A DNA stretch of 64,000 nt from Pseudomonas graminis (GCF_013201545.1 NZ_CP053746.1:3293501-3357500); one strand, 5' to 3'; shown: positions 9,556-18,641, counted from the stretch's first letter. Program-made: numbers and translations. The notes: a model not told the origin generated them from the sequence alone.

Positions 9556-11028
9556 ATGAATCAAATGACAAAAATATCCAATACCCACGTAGCAAGCGAT
9601 TCCCGCACCGACGCGCCCCAAGTCACCGTTCGCCTCGGCGTGTTCTTCGACGGGACCGGTAATAATCGGGTCAATAGCCAGATAGGCGCCGACTGCCAAG
9701 CCATGGCGGAAGTGAATGGCGGCGTGCATACAAAAGAGTGCGGGGGGCGACACACTGACCCTGGCAGCAGTTACAGCAACAGCCTCACCAATATCGCGAG
9801 ACTGGCCGGCTTATATGCACGCCAACGCAAGGCGATCATTAACGCCGATGGCGCTTATGTGTACGGCGCGGTGTATGTCAGTGGTGTTGGTACTACCTCT
9901 GGCGGGCGCGATTCCCGCCTGTCGGGTCAGGGCTTTGGGCGCGGTACTACCGGCGTGGTGGCGAAAGTGTCGTGGGGCATCAAAAAACTTGCCGACGAAC
10001 TCCACATGTTTGAGAGCGATAACCCGGGTTGTGTCATCGGGGCGCTGGAACTGGACGTGTTTGGCTTCAGTCGGGGTGCGGCGTCGGCCCGGCATCTGGC
10101 CAACGAAGTGCTGAAAAAATCCCGGGGCGCGCTGGACCCGGTCCTCGATCCCCGCAAGCTGCCGCTGTCGGACAGCTTTTCATGGGCCAGCGGCAGCGTG
10201 CGGCTGAAGGTCATTGGGCTGTTCGATACGGTGGCCGCCGTGGGCGGGATTTCCGACCTGGGTAGCGTTCGCGATGCCGTCAATAAACGGGTCAATCTGT
10301 TTCTGCCGCCAGGGTGTGCGCAGCAGGTGCTGCACCTGGTCGCCGGCGACGAGCATCGGCGCAACTTTGTGCTTAACAGCGTCAAGCCCGACTGGCCCCG
10401 GGAAATCGTGCTCCCCGGCAGCCATTCGGACATCGGCGGCGGCTACCAGCCCCAGGAAGTGGAGAAAGTGTCGTTGTTCCGGCCTCGCCGCAGTCTGGTC
10501 AGCGTCAACACGCCGTACGACGCCACAGATGCCTGGCAGCAGGCCCACGCCGAGCTGTCAACGCTCGATGCACAACGCTTGCTCGACCCTGCGGATGAAA
10601 GCGCCTCGCTGGGGGTGGAGTGTTTCGAGCGGTTCGGCAGCACCTCACGAGGCGTCAAGACAGTCGTCGCGACAGTGACGCTGGAACGCCGTGTCTACAA
10701 CCATCTTGCGCTGGTTTATCTGCGGGTGATGCACGCGCTGGCGAGCGAAGAGGGCGTGCCGTTCGTGCCCATCAAGGACTCCGCGGAAATAAGCCTGCCA
10801 CCGGAGTTGCGTCCCATTGCCGCCAAGCTGCTGAGTCACGCTAAAGGTGAGGGCGGTGCGTTGAGTGATGCCGAGCGAACCCTGTTGTACCGGCGCTACA
10901 TCCATCGCTCGGCCCACTGGAACAATGCCCGACGCGACGCGCTGGTGGACGGGTTGTTCGTGCATGCCCCTGCGCTCGAAGGGCGGCAGATGTTTACCAA
11001 TATGGGTCAGCCCGGTTATCCACAGTGA
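9556..11028 (+). CDS. DUF2235 alpha/beta-hydrolase (Tle-type phospholipase-like)
   Basis: A 490-residue DUF2235 protein. The family's N-terminal block VRLGVFFDGTGNN (residues ~26-38) is present, followed by the nucleophile elbow GFSRGA (G-x-S-x-G) in the middle, LFDTVAAVG, and GSHSDIGGGY, which supplies the usual acid and histidine region. There is no signal peptide or membrane segment. Many DUF2235 proteins are type VI secretion phospholipase effectors (Tle1 group), but here no VgrG, PAAR or immunity gene adjoins it, so a secreted role is not shown. The ATG at 9556 is used; 9565 is an alternative. A terminator follows at 11074. Confidence 0.8.
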   Translation: MNQMTKISNTHVASDSRTDAPQVTVRLGVFFDGTGNNRVNSQIGADCQAMAEVNGGVHTKECGGRHTDPGSSYSNSLTNIARLAGLYARQRKAIINADGAYVYGAVYVSGVGTTSGGRDSRLSGQGFGRGTTGVVAKVSWGIKKLADELHMFESDNPGCVIGALELDVFGFSRGAASARHLANEVLKKSRGALDPVLDPRKLPLSDSFSWASGSVRLKVIGLFDTVAAVGGISDLGSVRDAVNKRVNLFLPPGCAQQVLHLVAGDEHRRNFVLNSVKPDWPREIVLPGSHSDIGGGYQPQEVEKVSLFRPRRSLVSVNTPYDATDAWQQAHAELSTLDAQRLLDPADESASLGVECFERFGSTSRGVKTVVATVTLERRVYNHLALVYLRVMHALASEEGVPFVPIKDSAEISLPPELRPIAAKLLSHAKGEGGALSDAERTLLYRRYIHRSAHWNNARRDALVDGLFVHAPALEGRQMFTNMGQPGYPQ

Positions 11029-11073
11029 GCAGAGCGCATCAAACCAACCGGTGGCGATGATGGCGGATCAGGA

Positions 11074-11106
11074 AAAAAATGACGGCCTCCAGGGCCGTCA
11101 TTTTTA
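11074..11106. terminator. Bidirectional terminator between convergent genes
   Basis: ATGACGGCC and GGCCGTCAT form a stem around a 5-nt loop (TCCAG), with a run of A on the left and T on the right. It can end both the DUF2235 gene (plus strand) and the DUF2789 gene (minus strand). Confidence 0.85.
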
Positions 11107-11119
11107 TACGTGCGACGTG

Positions 11120-11356
11120 TCAGGTCGGTGTGTGCAGCAACACGTTCAGCTCGTCGACGATGGGCGCCCAATCGTCATCCAGCTGGATTTTTTCCTTGAG
11201 CAGCGCACCTTGATTCGGCGTCCAGAACTCGGCTTCGGACACTTTCACACCTTCAGGCAGCTGATGCTCGGAGACGAATGCGTCGATGCTGGCCTCATCG
11301 GACTCCAGCCCCAGTTGTTCAAACAACAGCTCAAGCGACGGTGTCATGATTTCCAT
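11120..11356 (-). CDS. DUF2789 family protein
   Basis: A 78-residue acidic protein of the DUF2789 family, function unknown. The family pattern is visible: LFEQLGLESDEASIDAFVSEH at the N-terminus, then FWTPNQGALLKE and a tail ending DDWAPIVDELNVLL. It has no signal peptide or membrane segment. A good GGGAGAAAA ribosome-binding site precedes its ATG. It converges on the DUF2235 gene, sharing a terminator, which is no evidence for a functional link. Confidence 0.8.
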   Translation of the reverse strand: MEIMTPSLELLFEQLGLESDEASIDAFVSEHQLPEGVKVSEAEFWTPNQGALLKEKIQLDDDWAPIVDELNVLLHTPT

Positions 11357-11807
11357 TTTTTCTCCCGGACGGGTCGAGGACCCGGATTGGCGTGGTCAGT
11401 GAGTAACCTTCTGTTGCATGGGAGTGCCCGGAACGGACAAGAGTTCTAACTGATTGCCTGAAGGGCCGCCGACGCACCACGCGCTTTTAGCAGGACTGGC
11501 GTTAGCCGGGAAAGCGTCAGGTGTCACACCGCGAAATCGAGGGTGTCCAATCAGGCTTCTTCCCGGCTGAAGCCGGTCCCACTAAAACATTCCATAGCGT
11601 CTTACTGTGTGGAGTCAGGTCAACTGAAACACCCTACGGCGTCAAAAACGTCATCACTGCGGACGAAAGGGATATATCCCCTATAGACTCACTGCCGGTA
11701 GAATCCATGCACACGCCAGCGTCCGGTTTCAGGGCGCACCCTTTCTCGTTTCTTTCTCGCCCGGTTCGCTGTACGGGCGAGTTCCTATCATGTTGGGAGT
11801 TTGTACA
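11357..11807. other. Intergenic region with a REP pair
   Basis: About 450 bases between two divergent genes. It contains an inverted pair of the GGCTTCAGCCGGGAA-type REP (near 11486-11517 and 11560-11584) and presumably promoters for both flanking genes. No supported gene is seen in it. Confidence 0.45.
11486..11584. repeat. Inverted REP pair (GCCGGGAA family)
   Basis: Left copy reads AGCAGGACTGGCG then TTAGCCGGGAAAGCG; right copy CTTCCCGGCTGAAGCCGGTC is in the opposite orientation. Related copies lie at 24728-24750 and 35804-35898. Confidence 0.65.
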
Positions 11808-12275
11808 TTGGCAGTAGGTAATCTGGATACCCATGCGTTATTCGTGCTCGGCGACGTGCGCGCAAAGTTGGTGAAGCTGTTCCAGGCGCGATTCGTTTAT
11901 GTCATCGAACAATCCCCTGAAGGCATCTACATGTCTGAGATCGACACCGAAACCGCACTGGTGGTCGATGACAAACCCGGGCTGGACTTGAAGGTGGGCG
12001 ACCACTTCCGTGCTTCGGTGTTGCCCAGCCGCGAGGGCGGCAAGTTCGAAATCCGTTTCCGTGACATCAAGATGACCATCTACGGCCTGGGCGAATACGC
12101 GTTTGTCGAAGTCCCCGAAGGCCACGGCATCGTCTTCAAAGAGTCCCACAGCATCTTCATGGTGTTTGCCGCCCACGAACAGATCCAGTCCGGCCTGAGC
12201 AAAGTCCTCAAAGCAGCGACCGCCAAAGCAGCCAAATGGCGCAAGGGCGAACTGACGTTCAAGGCCAGCGAATAA
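11808..12275 (+). CDS. Conserved hypothetical protein, unknown function
   Basis: A soluble protein of about 155 residues that I cannot assign to a family. It has alternating beta-strand-like stretches (FVYVIEQSPEGIYMSE, FRASVLPSREGGKFEIRF, YAFVEVPEGHGIVFK) and a basic C-terminus (KAATAKAAKWRKGELTFK). PilZ motifs (R-x3-R, D/N-x-S-x2-G) were looked for and are absent. I favour a TTG start at 11808 because GGGAG lies 8 nt before it; the in-frame ATG at 11790 overlaps that site. The neighbouring genes point away or belong to a separate operon, giving no functional clue. Confidence 0.6.
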   Translation: MAVGNLDTHALFVLGDVRAKLVKLFQARFVYVIEQSPEGIYMSEIDTETALVVDDKPGLDLKVGDHFRASVLPSREGGKFEIRFRDIKMTIYGLGEYAFVEVPEGHGIVFKESHSIFMVFAAHEQIQSGLSKVLKAATAKAAKWRKGELTFKASE

Positions 12276-12380
12276 GAGCACCCCTTCAGCAGAACCTGCA
12301 CACGGACCGCGCCCACATCCCCCACGTACCAAGCGGCGGGTGACGGGGCCGCCTGCGCGATGAAAATCCGCAGACCGGGC

Positions 12381-12746
12381 TCAATGCCCCTGCTGTCTGC
12401 CGTCGCTGACCTCGGGTGGCACGTCGTCACCGGCCATGCGCTTGCGGAACAGCCCGGTGCGCGCCAGCAGCAAAGTGGTCACGGGGACGGTGATTGCGAG
12501 CAGGATCGGGATCAGCCAGGCATGCAACACGGGCCCGTCCTTCAGTGCCGAGAAGTAGATGATCGACGCCAGCGCCACGCACCATGCGCCGAGGGTCGAG
12601 GCCAGCGCGGGCGGGTGCATGCGCTGGAAAAAGTCCTTCAGGCGCAACAGACCCAACGCGCCGATCAGGCCGAACAGACTGCTGAGCACCAGCAGGGCGG
12701 CGGTCAGCACTTCGACCCAGAACGGCAGAACCTGCAACGAATTCAT
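12381..12746 (-). CDS. mnhG: Mrp-type cation/H+ antiporter subunit G
   Basis: Small inner-membrane subunit of the multi-subunit Mrp/Mnh/Pha antiporter, 121 residues. Three hydrophobic segments are visible; the MnhG/PhaG landmark GLIGALGLLRLKDFFQRMHPP spans residues ~27-47 and is followed by TLGAWCVALA. A charged tail (RKRMAGDDVPPEVSDGRQQGH) is cytoplasmic. It is the last gene of the operon, its ATG overlapping the stop of subunit F by 4 nt. Confidence 0.92.
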   Translation of the reverse strand: MNSLQVLPFWVEVLTAALLVLSSLFGLIGALGLLRLKDFFQRMHPPALASTLGAWCVALASIIYFSALKDGPVLHAWLIPILLAITVPVTTLLLARTGLFRKRMAGDDVPPEVSDGRQQGH

Positions 12747-13021
12747 TCGATCACCTCGCCGCGCAACAGAAATTTGGCCAGCGCGAATGAGCCGACGAAG
12801 CCGAACAGCGCGATCAGCAGCGCGGCCTCGAAGTAGGTGTCACTGGCGTAACGAATGCCCAGCACCAGCATCATCAGCATCGCCAGGATGTACAGGTAGT
12901 CCAGCGCCAGTACCCGGTCCTGCGCCGACGGGCCTTGGAACAGGCGAATCAGGGTCAGGACCATGGCAAGGGTGAACACCGACAACGTAAACAGAATCGC
13001 GTTGGTGAGCAGGGCGCTCAT
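12743..13021 (-). CDS. mnhF: Mrp-type cation/H+ antiporter subunit F
   Basis: A 92-residue inner-membrane subunit with three hydrophobic segments. The MnhF/PhaF core is recognisable as LIRLFQGPSAQDRVLALDYLY (residues ~24-44), followed by IRYASDTYFEAALLIALFGFVGSFALAKFLL. The ATG at 13021 is fixed by its 4-nt overlap with the stop of subunit E; longer readings in this frame run across subunit E coding sequence and are not real. Its stop overlaps the start of subunit G by 4 nt. Confidence 0.92.
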   Translation of the reverse strand: MSALLTNAILFTLSVFTLAMVLTLIRLFQGPSAQDRVLALDYLYILAMLMMLVLGIRYASDTYFEAALLIALFGFVGSFALAKFLLRGEVIE

Positions 13022-13506
13022 TGGAAAATCTCCATCAGTGGCCGTTCGTACGTGCTTTTGAAATGCGCGATGAAGCGCGCTTCGTCGTCCAGGTCGAACA
13101 CGTGCATCAGCAGCACGCTGCGATCCAGCGCCAGTTCGGACCAGACCGTGCCCGGCACCACCGTGCAGATCATCGCCAGCGCCGCCAGACCGTGGGCATC
13201 GTGAAGCTCCAGCGGGACCTTGACGAAAGCCGAGCGGGGCGGACGACGCCCTGCGCGCAGCACGCCCCAGGCGACGGCCAGATTGGACACCACCACATCG
13301 CGACCGACCAGCAGGAACAGGCGCAGGGCGACACCGGGTTTGCGAATTCGCGACGGCGACGGGCGCAACGGCGCGAAAATGTAGGGCGCGAAAAAGCCGA
13401 GCAGTGCGCCCAGCAGCAGGTTGCCCGGGCTCAGGGACAAATTGAGCAACAGCCACAAACCCCACAGGCACAGCGATAACAGCGGCGCGGGAAACAGGCG
13501 CTTCAT
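13018..13506 (-). CDS. mnhE: Mrp-type cation/H+ antiporter subunit E
   Basis: A 162-residue inner-membrane subunit, MnhE/PhaE family. Two or three N-terminal hydrophobic segments (LLSLCLWGLWLLLNLSLSPGNLLLG) precede a cytoplasmic-facing domain with the family motif MICTVVPGTVWSEL (residues ~112-125) and LLMHVFDLDDE. Overlaps of 4 nt at both ends tie its translation to subunits D and F. Confidence 0.92.
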   Translation of the reverse strand: MKRLFPAPLLSLCLWGLWLLLNLSLSPGNLLLGALLGFFAPYIFAPLRPSPSRIRKPGVALRLFLLVGRDVVVSNLAVAWGVLRAGRRPPRSAFVKVPLELHDAHGLAALAMICTVVPGTVWSELALDRSVLLMHVFDLDDEARFIAHFKSTYERPLMEIFQ

Positions 13507-15182
13507 GGCTGCACCTCCGCCGCTGCCGAAGCAGGCCCCGGTATCGGTCTGGCTGCCTTGACTGACAGCACGTATTGCTGCGGATCATGCAGCGCCTGTG
13601 CGGTGTCCTGGGTGTAGTGCAACAGCGCTTGAGCCTTGAACGTCAGCACAATGGCGCAACCCACCAGCAAGGCGATCGGCAGGCATTCGTTGAGCCGCAG
13701 CAGCGGCGCCGCGTGTTCCTGAGGCGTCCAGAAACGCTTGATGCCTACACGCACAAACGCAAACAGCGACGTCAAGCCGGAAATAATCAGCAGGGCCACC
13801 AGCGTCCAACTGTCACCGCGAATGGCTTCGGCCTTCGCCACATCAAGGCCCAGCGGATTGAGCAGGGCGCTGATCAGCGTCAGCTTGCCAAGGAAACCCG
13901 ACAGCGGCGGCATGCCGATGATCAATAGCGCGCAGGCAATGAAACTCAAGCCCAGAAACGCCATGGTCCACGGGATCACGTGGCCGACCACGGCTTTCTG
14001 CTCGTCATCCAGGTTCGTGCCCGGCACCGGGTGCAGCGACTCCAGCGCCTTGGGCAACTGGTCGGCGTCGTCGTCGAGGGCGATGTCGTTGGCCGAGCGC
14101 GAGCGTTCGATCAGCTCCGCCAGCAGGAACAGCGCGCTCAGCGCCAATGTCGAGCTGACCAGATAAAACAGCGCGCCAGCGGTCAGGCTCGGCTGCGCGA
14201 AACCGACCGCCGAGAGCAGAATGCCCGCCGACACCAGAATGCTCAGACTGGCCATGCGCTCCAAGCGCTGGGCAGCCACCACGGAAATCGCCGCCACAGT
14301 AACGGTCGCCATGCCGCCCCAGATCAGCCAGTCCCCGCCGAAGAACGCCGAGGCGCCGGCCTGACCGGAAAACAGCAGCGTCCACAACCGCAGCAGGGTG
14401 TAGAAGCCGACTTTGGTCATGATCGCGAACAGCGCCGCCACCGGTGCGCTGGCAGCGGAATACGCCGGCACCAGCCAGAAATTCAGCGGCCACATGCCGG
14501 CCTTGGCCAGAAACGCGACCGCCAGAATGGCCGCGCCTGCGTGCAGCAAGCCCAAATCGCCGTCCGGCACCTGAGGAATTTTCACCGCCAGGTCGGCCAG
14601 GTTCAGCGTGCCGGTGACGCCGTAGATCAGCGCCGCGCCGATCAGAAACAGCGACGAGGCCAGCAGGTTGATGGTGATGTAATGCAGGCCCGCCGACACC
14701 CGCGCCCGTCCCGAGCCGTGCAGCATCAGGCCGTAGGATGCGGCCAGCAGGACTTCGAAGAACACGAACAGGTTGAACAGGTCGGCGGTGAGAAACGCGC
14801 CATACAGCCCCATGAGCTGAATCTGAAACAGGGCGTGGAAGCTGGCGCCGGCGCGATCCCAGCGGGCGAGGGCGAAGAGCAGCGCGCTGAAGGCGACGAT
14901 GCCGGTCAGCACCAGCATCAATGCTGACAAGTGATCGACCACCAGCACGATGCCGAACGGCGCTTCCCAGTTGCCCGGCAGGTACACGCCGATGGAACCG
15001 GTGGTGCCGGTTTTCTGCACCCACATCATCAGCGTGATGGCGATCGCCAAGCCAAGGCCGGTGGAGAACAGGTTGATCCGCGCTTTCAGCGGGCGGTGTT
15101 TCTCGCCGAGCCACAGCACCAGCGCAGCGGTGAGCACCGGCAACAGGATCGGCGCGACGATCAGTTGATTCATCACACTCAT
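13503..15182 (-). CDS. mnhD: Mrp-type cation/H+ antiporter subunit D
   Basis: A 559-residue polytopic membrane protein homologous to the proton-pumping NuoM/NuoN subunits of complex I. The proton-antiporter domain includes the conserved LFNLFVFFEVLLAASYGL (glutamate in the membrane), HYITINLLASSLFL, and AKAGMWPLNFWLVPAYSAASAPVAAL with its membrane lysine and proline, all typical of MrpD. A hydrophilic insert (DDDADQLPKALESLHPVPGTNLDDEQ) lies between later membrane helices. Start and stop each overlap neighbours by 4 nt. Confidence 0.93.
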   Translation of the reverse strand: MSVMNQLIVAPILLPVLTAALVLWLGEKHRPLKARINLFSTGLGLAIAITLMMWVQKTGTTGSIGVYLPGNWEAPFGIVLVVDHLSALMLVLTGIVAFSALLFALARWDRAGASFHALFQIQLMGLYGAFLTADLFNLFVFFEVLLAASYGLMLHGSGRARVSAGLHYITINLLASSLFLIGAALIYGVTGTLNLADLAVKIPQVPDGDLGLLHAGAAILAVAFLAKAGMWPLNFWLVPAYSAASAPVAALFAIMTKVGFYTLLRLWTLLFSGQAGASAFFGGDWLIWGGMATVTVAAISVVAAQRLERMASLSILVSAGILLSAVGFAQPSLTAGALFYLVSSTLALSALFLLAELIERSRSANDIALDDDADQLPKALESLHPVPGTNLDDEQKAVVGHVIPWTMAFLGLSFIACALLIIGMPPLSGFLGKLTLISALLNPLGLDVAKAEAIRGDSWTLVALLIISGLTSLFAFVRVGIKRFWTPQEHAAPLLRLNECLPIALLVGCAIVLTFKAQALLHYTQDTAQALHDPQQYVLSVKAARPIPGPASAAAEVQP

Positions 15183-15523
15183 TCACCCAGCTCCCGGCCG
15201 TCGACGTGGTCGTTGCCGGTCAGGCCGCGCGACGCCAGCAGCACCACCAGAAACAGCGCGGTCATGGCGAAGCTGATGACGATGGCCGTCAGCACCAGCG
15301 CCTGGGGCAGGGGGTCGGTGTAGTTGAGCAGGTCCTGGGGCACGCCGTCCTTGATGATCGGCTCCTTGCCGATGAACAGGCTGCCCATGCTGAAGATGAA
15401 CAGATTGACGCCATAGGACAGCAGGCACAGGCCCATGACGACCTGAAAGGTCCGTGGACGCAGGATCAGCCAGACGCCGGAGGCGGCGAGCACGCCGATG
15501 GCAATGGCGATGACTTCTTCCAT
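15179..15523 (-). CDS. mnhC: Mrp-type cation/H+ antiporter subunit C
   Basis: A 114-residue membrane subunit homologous to NuoK. Three hydrophobic segments with the family signature MGLCLLSYGVNLFIFSMG (residues ~30-47) and DPLPQALVLTAIVISFAMTALFL, in which the membrane glutamate region of NuoK is replaced as usual for MrpC. Its ATG overlaps the stop of subunit A by one base (TGATG arrangement), and its stop overlaps the start of subunit D by 4 nt. Confidence 0.93.
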   Translation of the reverse strand: MEEVIAIAIGVLAASGVWLILRPRTFQVVMGLCLLSYGVNLFIFSMGSLFIGKEPIIKDGVPQDLLNYTDPLPQALVLTAIVISFAMTALFLVVLLASRGLTGNDHVDGRELGE

Positions 15524-18465
15524 CAGATGGCTCCTTGTGAAATCGGGCTATCGGCCGGGACCGGTTCAATGGGCTGCGGCAGTGACGTCGGGCGATGGCT
15601 GCGCACCGACTGGTGAGCCAGCGCCGTGAGGATCAACAGGGTCGAGCCGACCACCACGGCGTACACGCCGATGTCGAAAAACAGGGCGCTGGCGATGTGC
15701 AGGTCACCCAGTATCGGCAGGACCACATGGGCGGTGTGGGTGGTCATGAACGGATAACCGAGGGCCATCGAACCCAGCCCCGTCGCCAGCGCGAAGAACA
15801 GACCGGTGCCCATCCAGCGCAACGGCCGCAGGCTCATGTTGGCCTCGACCCACTGGGTGCCGGCGACCATGTATTGCAGGATGAACGCCACCGACATCAC
15901 CAGCCCGGCGACGAAACCGCCACCCGGCTGGTTATGCCCGCGCATGAACAGGTACATCGACACCACGAAAGCCACTGGCAGCAACAGGCGCACCAGCACC
16001 GCCGGCACCATCATGAAGCCCAGTGCCGTGTCGGCAGCGTGACGCGGGTTGACCAGATCGGTGACGACGTCACGGGCCAGCAAGCGCTGTTGAGCTGGCA
16101 GGGCAATGCTCTCTTTCGGCGGACGGAAGCGGCGCAGCAGCGCGAAGACGGTCAACGCCACTAACGCCAGCACGGTAATCTCGCCGAAAGTATCGAAGCC
16201 ACGGAAGTCCACCAGCATGACGTTGACGGCATTGGTGCCGCCGCCTTGGGCCAGGGCGCGACTCAGGTAAAACTCGGAAATGGCGTTCGGCGTCGGCCGC
16301 GTCAGCATCGCGTAGGACAACACCGCCATGCCGCCGCCCACCGCCACAGCCAGGACGAAATCGCGGATCCGCCGCACCTTGGCCCGGCGTCGCGCCTGGG
16401 ACGGTGGCGGCACGTTTTCGTTGCGCCGCGGCAGCCAGCGCAGGCCCAGCAGGATCAACACCGTGGTGACGACTTCCACCGCCAGTTGGGTCAGTGCCAG
16501 GTCCGGCGCGGAGAACCAGACAAAGGTCACACAGGTCATCAGCCCACAGACGCTGACCATGGTCACGGCCGCCAGCCGGTGATATTTGGCCTGCCACGCA
16601 GCGCCGACGGCGCAGGCAATCGCGATCAGCCAGAGCATCACAAATACGCCGGAACCGGGGATCTTCGGTCGATCACCCCAACTCAGCCCGCTCTCGTACA
16701 TCGGCACGAAACCGGCGACCAGCGCGACCAGAACCATCAGGAAAAGCTGCGCCTGCAAACGGCGTGTGGTCAGCAGCCTCATCAGTCGGCGGGCGCCGCG
16801 CATCTTCCACACCAGCACGCGCTCGAACATGCGCTTGCCGTTGAGACGCCACATCAGCGGCGGCCCATTGACTTGCTTGCGCTTGATCGGGCCGCGGAGC
16901 AACAGATACAGAACGATGCCAGCCGCCATGGCAATGAGGCTCATGACCATCGGCGCGTTCAGCCCGTGCCAGATCGCCAGACTGTATTCGGGCAATTCCC
17001 CGCCCACCACCGGCTGTGCCGCAGCGGCCAGCAACGGGCCAACGGAGTGCGTGGGAAAAATGCCGACGATCAGACAGGCCAGCACCAACAGTTCCACCGG
17101 CAGGCGCATCCAGCGCGGCGGCTCATGGGGCGTATGGGGCAGGCGCGTGGCTTTCGGGCCGAAGAACACGTCGACGGTAAAGCGCAGGGAATAGGCCACG
17201 CTGAAGATCCCGGCGATCGTGGCGATCACCGGCAGGGCAATCTCGACCCAGTCGGTCGAGGTGATGAACACCGTTTCCGCGAAGAACATTTCCTTGGACA
17301 GGAAACCGTTGAGCAGCGGCACCCCGGCCATTGACGCGCTGGCGACCATGGCCAGCGTTGCGGTGTACGGCATCAGCTTGATCAGCCCGCTGAGTTTGCG
17401 GATGTCGCGGGTGCCGCTTTCGTGGTCGATGATGCCCGCTGCCATGAACAGCGACGCCTTGAACGTGGCGTGGTTGAGGATGTGAAACACGGCAGCGACG
17501 GCGGCCAGGGGACTGTTCAGGCCCAGCAGCAGAGTGATCAGCCCCAGGTGACTGATGGTGGAATAAGCCAGCAGGCCCTTGAGGTCGTTTTGAAACATCG
17601 CCGAATAAGCGCCGATGACCAGCGTGGCGGCCCCTGCGCCGCTGACGATCCAGAACCACTGTTCGCTCCCCGATAACGACGGCCACAGGCGCGCGAGCAG
17701 GAACACCCCCGCCTTGACCATCGTCGCCGAGTGCAGATACGCCGACACCGGCGTCGGCGCCGCCATGGCGTGGGGCAGCCAGAAATGGAAGGGGAATTGC
17801 GCGCTCTTGCTCAGCGCGCCGATCAGGATCAGCGTCAGCAGCACCGGGTACAGCGCGTGGGCGCGAATCGCATCGCCCGACGCCAGCACGCGATCAAGGT
17901 CATAGCTGCCGACGACGTGCCCGAGCAGCATCATCCCCACCAGCAGCGCGAGGCCGCCGGCGCCGGTGACCATCAACGCCATGTAAGCGCCGCGCCGGGC
18001 GTCGGCGCGGTGGTGCCAGTAGCCGATCAACAGGAACGAGAAAACGCTGGTCAGCTCCCAGAAAAACACGATCTGAATGAGGTTGCCGGACATGACCAGC
18101 CCGAGCATGGCGCCCATGAACGCCAGAAAGAAGGAGAAGAAGCGCGGCACCGGGTCGTCCGGCGACATGTAATAACGCGCATACAGCGACACCAGCGCGC
18201 CGATCCCCAGCACCAGCATCGAGAACAGCCAGGCAAAGCCGTCCAGGCGCAGGACGAAGTTCAGGCCCAGGCTGGGCAGCCAGAAAAACTCTTCTCGGAT
18301 GACCCCGCCGTGGGCGATCTGTGGATACCACAGTGCCACCTGCACCGCGCCGATCAAGGCGATCAGGCCGGCGAGGAGGGATTCACTGTTGCGTGCGTTG
18401 TGCGGCAAAAGCGCCGCCAGACAGCTGCCGATGAAAGGCAGAAGCAGTAGAACTATCAGGGACAT
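15523..18465 (-). CDS. mnhA: Mrp-type cation/H+ antiporter fused subunit A/B
   Basis: A 980-residue polytopic protein that opens the antiporter operon. Residues ~1-500 are a NuoL-like proton-antiporter module (FFWELTSVFSFLLIGYWHHR, SAQFPFHFWLPHAMAAPTPV, HILNHATFKASLF). After linker helices comes the MrpA-specific C-terminal part (PDLALTQLAVEVVTTVLILL) and, from about residue 800, a complete MnhB domain (MRGHNQPGGGFVAGLVMS). The A-B fusion gives the six-gene Pha-type layout rather than the seven-gene Mrp of Bacillus. The complex exchanges Na+ or K+ for protons across the inner membrane; which cation cannot be told from sequence. Confidence 0.93.
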   Translation of the reverse strand: MSLIVLLLLPFIGSCLAALLPHNARNSESLLAGLIALIGAVQVALWYPQIAHGGVIREEFFWLPSLGLNFVLRLDGFAWLFSMLVLGIGALVSLYARYYMSPDDPVPRFFSFFLAFMGAMLGLVMSGNLIQIVFFWELTSVFSFLLIGYWHHRADARRGAYMALMVTGAGGLALLVGMMLLGHVVGSYDLDRVLASGDAIRAHALYPVLLTLILIGALSKSAQFPFHFWLPHAMAAPTPVSAYLHSATMVKAGVFLLARLWPSLSGSEQWFWIVSGAGAATLVIGAYSAMFQNDLKGLLAYSTISHLGLITLLLGLNSPLAAVAAVFHILNHATFKASLFMAAGIIDHESGTRDIRKLSGLIKLMPYTATLAMVASASMAGVPLLNGFLSKEMFFAETVFITSTDWVEIALPVIATIAGIFSVAYSLRFTVDVFFGPKATRLPHTPHEPPRWMRLPVELLVLACLIVGIFPTHSVGPLLAAAAQPVVGGELPEYSLAIWHGLNAPMVMSLIAMAAGIVLYLLLRGPIKRKQVNGPPLMWRLNGKRMFERVLVWKMRGARRLMRLLTTRRLQAQLFLMVLVALVAGFVPMYESGLSWGDRPKIPGSGVFVMLWLIAIACAVGAAWQAKYHRLAAVTMVSVCGLMTCVTFVWFSAPDLALTQLAVEVVTTVLILLGLRWLPRRNENVPPPSQARRRAKVRRIRDFVLAVAVGGGMAVLSYAMLTRPTPNAISEFYLSRALAQGGGTNAVNVMLVDFRGFDTFGEITVLALVALTVFALLRRFRPPKESIALPAQQRLLARDVVTDLVNPRHAADTALGFMMVPAVLVRLLLPVAFVVSMYLFMRGHNQPGGGFVAGLVMSVAFILQYMVAGTQWVEANMSLRPLRWMGTGLFFALATGLGSMALGYPFMTTHTAHVVLPILGDLHIASALFFDIGVYAVVVGSTLLILTALAHQSVRSHRPTSLPQPIEPVPADSPISQGAI

Positions 18466-18545
18466 AGGTTTCTAATCTGCGCAGAAATGTCAAGGATCAT
18501 ACGTGCCGGGTCCGGGATGACCAAACGCCAAGATGTCGCAGAATC

Positions 18546-18560
18546 CTACAAAGTTTGTAG
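18546..18560. promoter_or_regulatory. 15-bp palindrome in the antiporter/tusA divergent region
   Basis: CTACAAAGTTTGTAG is a perfect inverted repeat (7-bp arms, 1-bp centre) about 80 bp upstream of the antiporter operon start codon. Symmetry and location suggest a repressor or activator site for that operon; the binding protein is unknown. Confidence 0.35.
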
Positions 18561-18616
18561 GCAGCAGCGTAGTTGACAGTCTGTGTCGCGTAACGTTGGC
18601 GGCTATCTGCCCTACC

Positions 18617-18641
18617 GTGGGAGCGAGCTTGCTCGCGAAGG
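18617..18641. repeat. Pseudomonas REP element, single copy
   Basis: GTGGGAGCGAGC followed by TTGCTCGCGAAGG; the same 25-bp unit recurs, often as inverted pairs, at 33958, 35771 and 41631. Confidence 0.8.

Noticed and set aside
11808-12275. PilZ domain in the unknown protein
   Set aside because: Neither the R-x3-R nor the D/N-x-S-x2-G motif is present.
14005-15186. 393-codon open frame overlapping the antiporter subunit D gene in another frame
   Set aside because: The subunit D frame shows all family motifs and operon overlaps; this one has a low-complexity R/G/H-rich translation.
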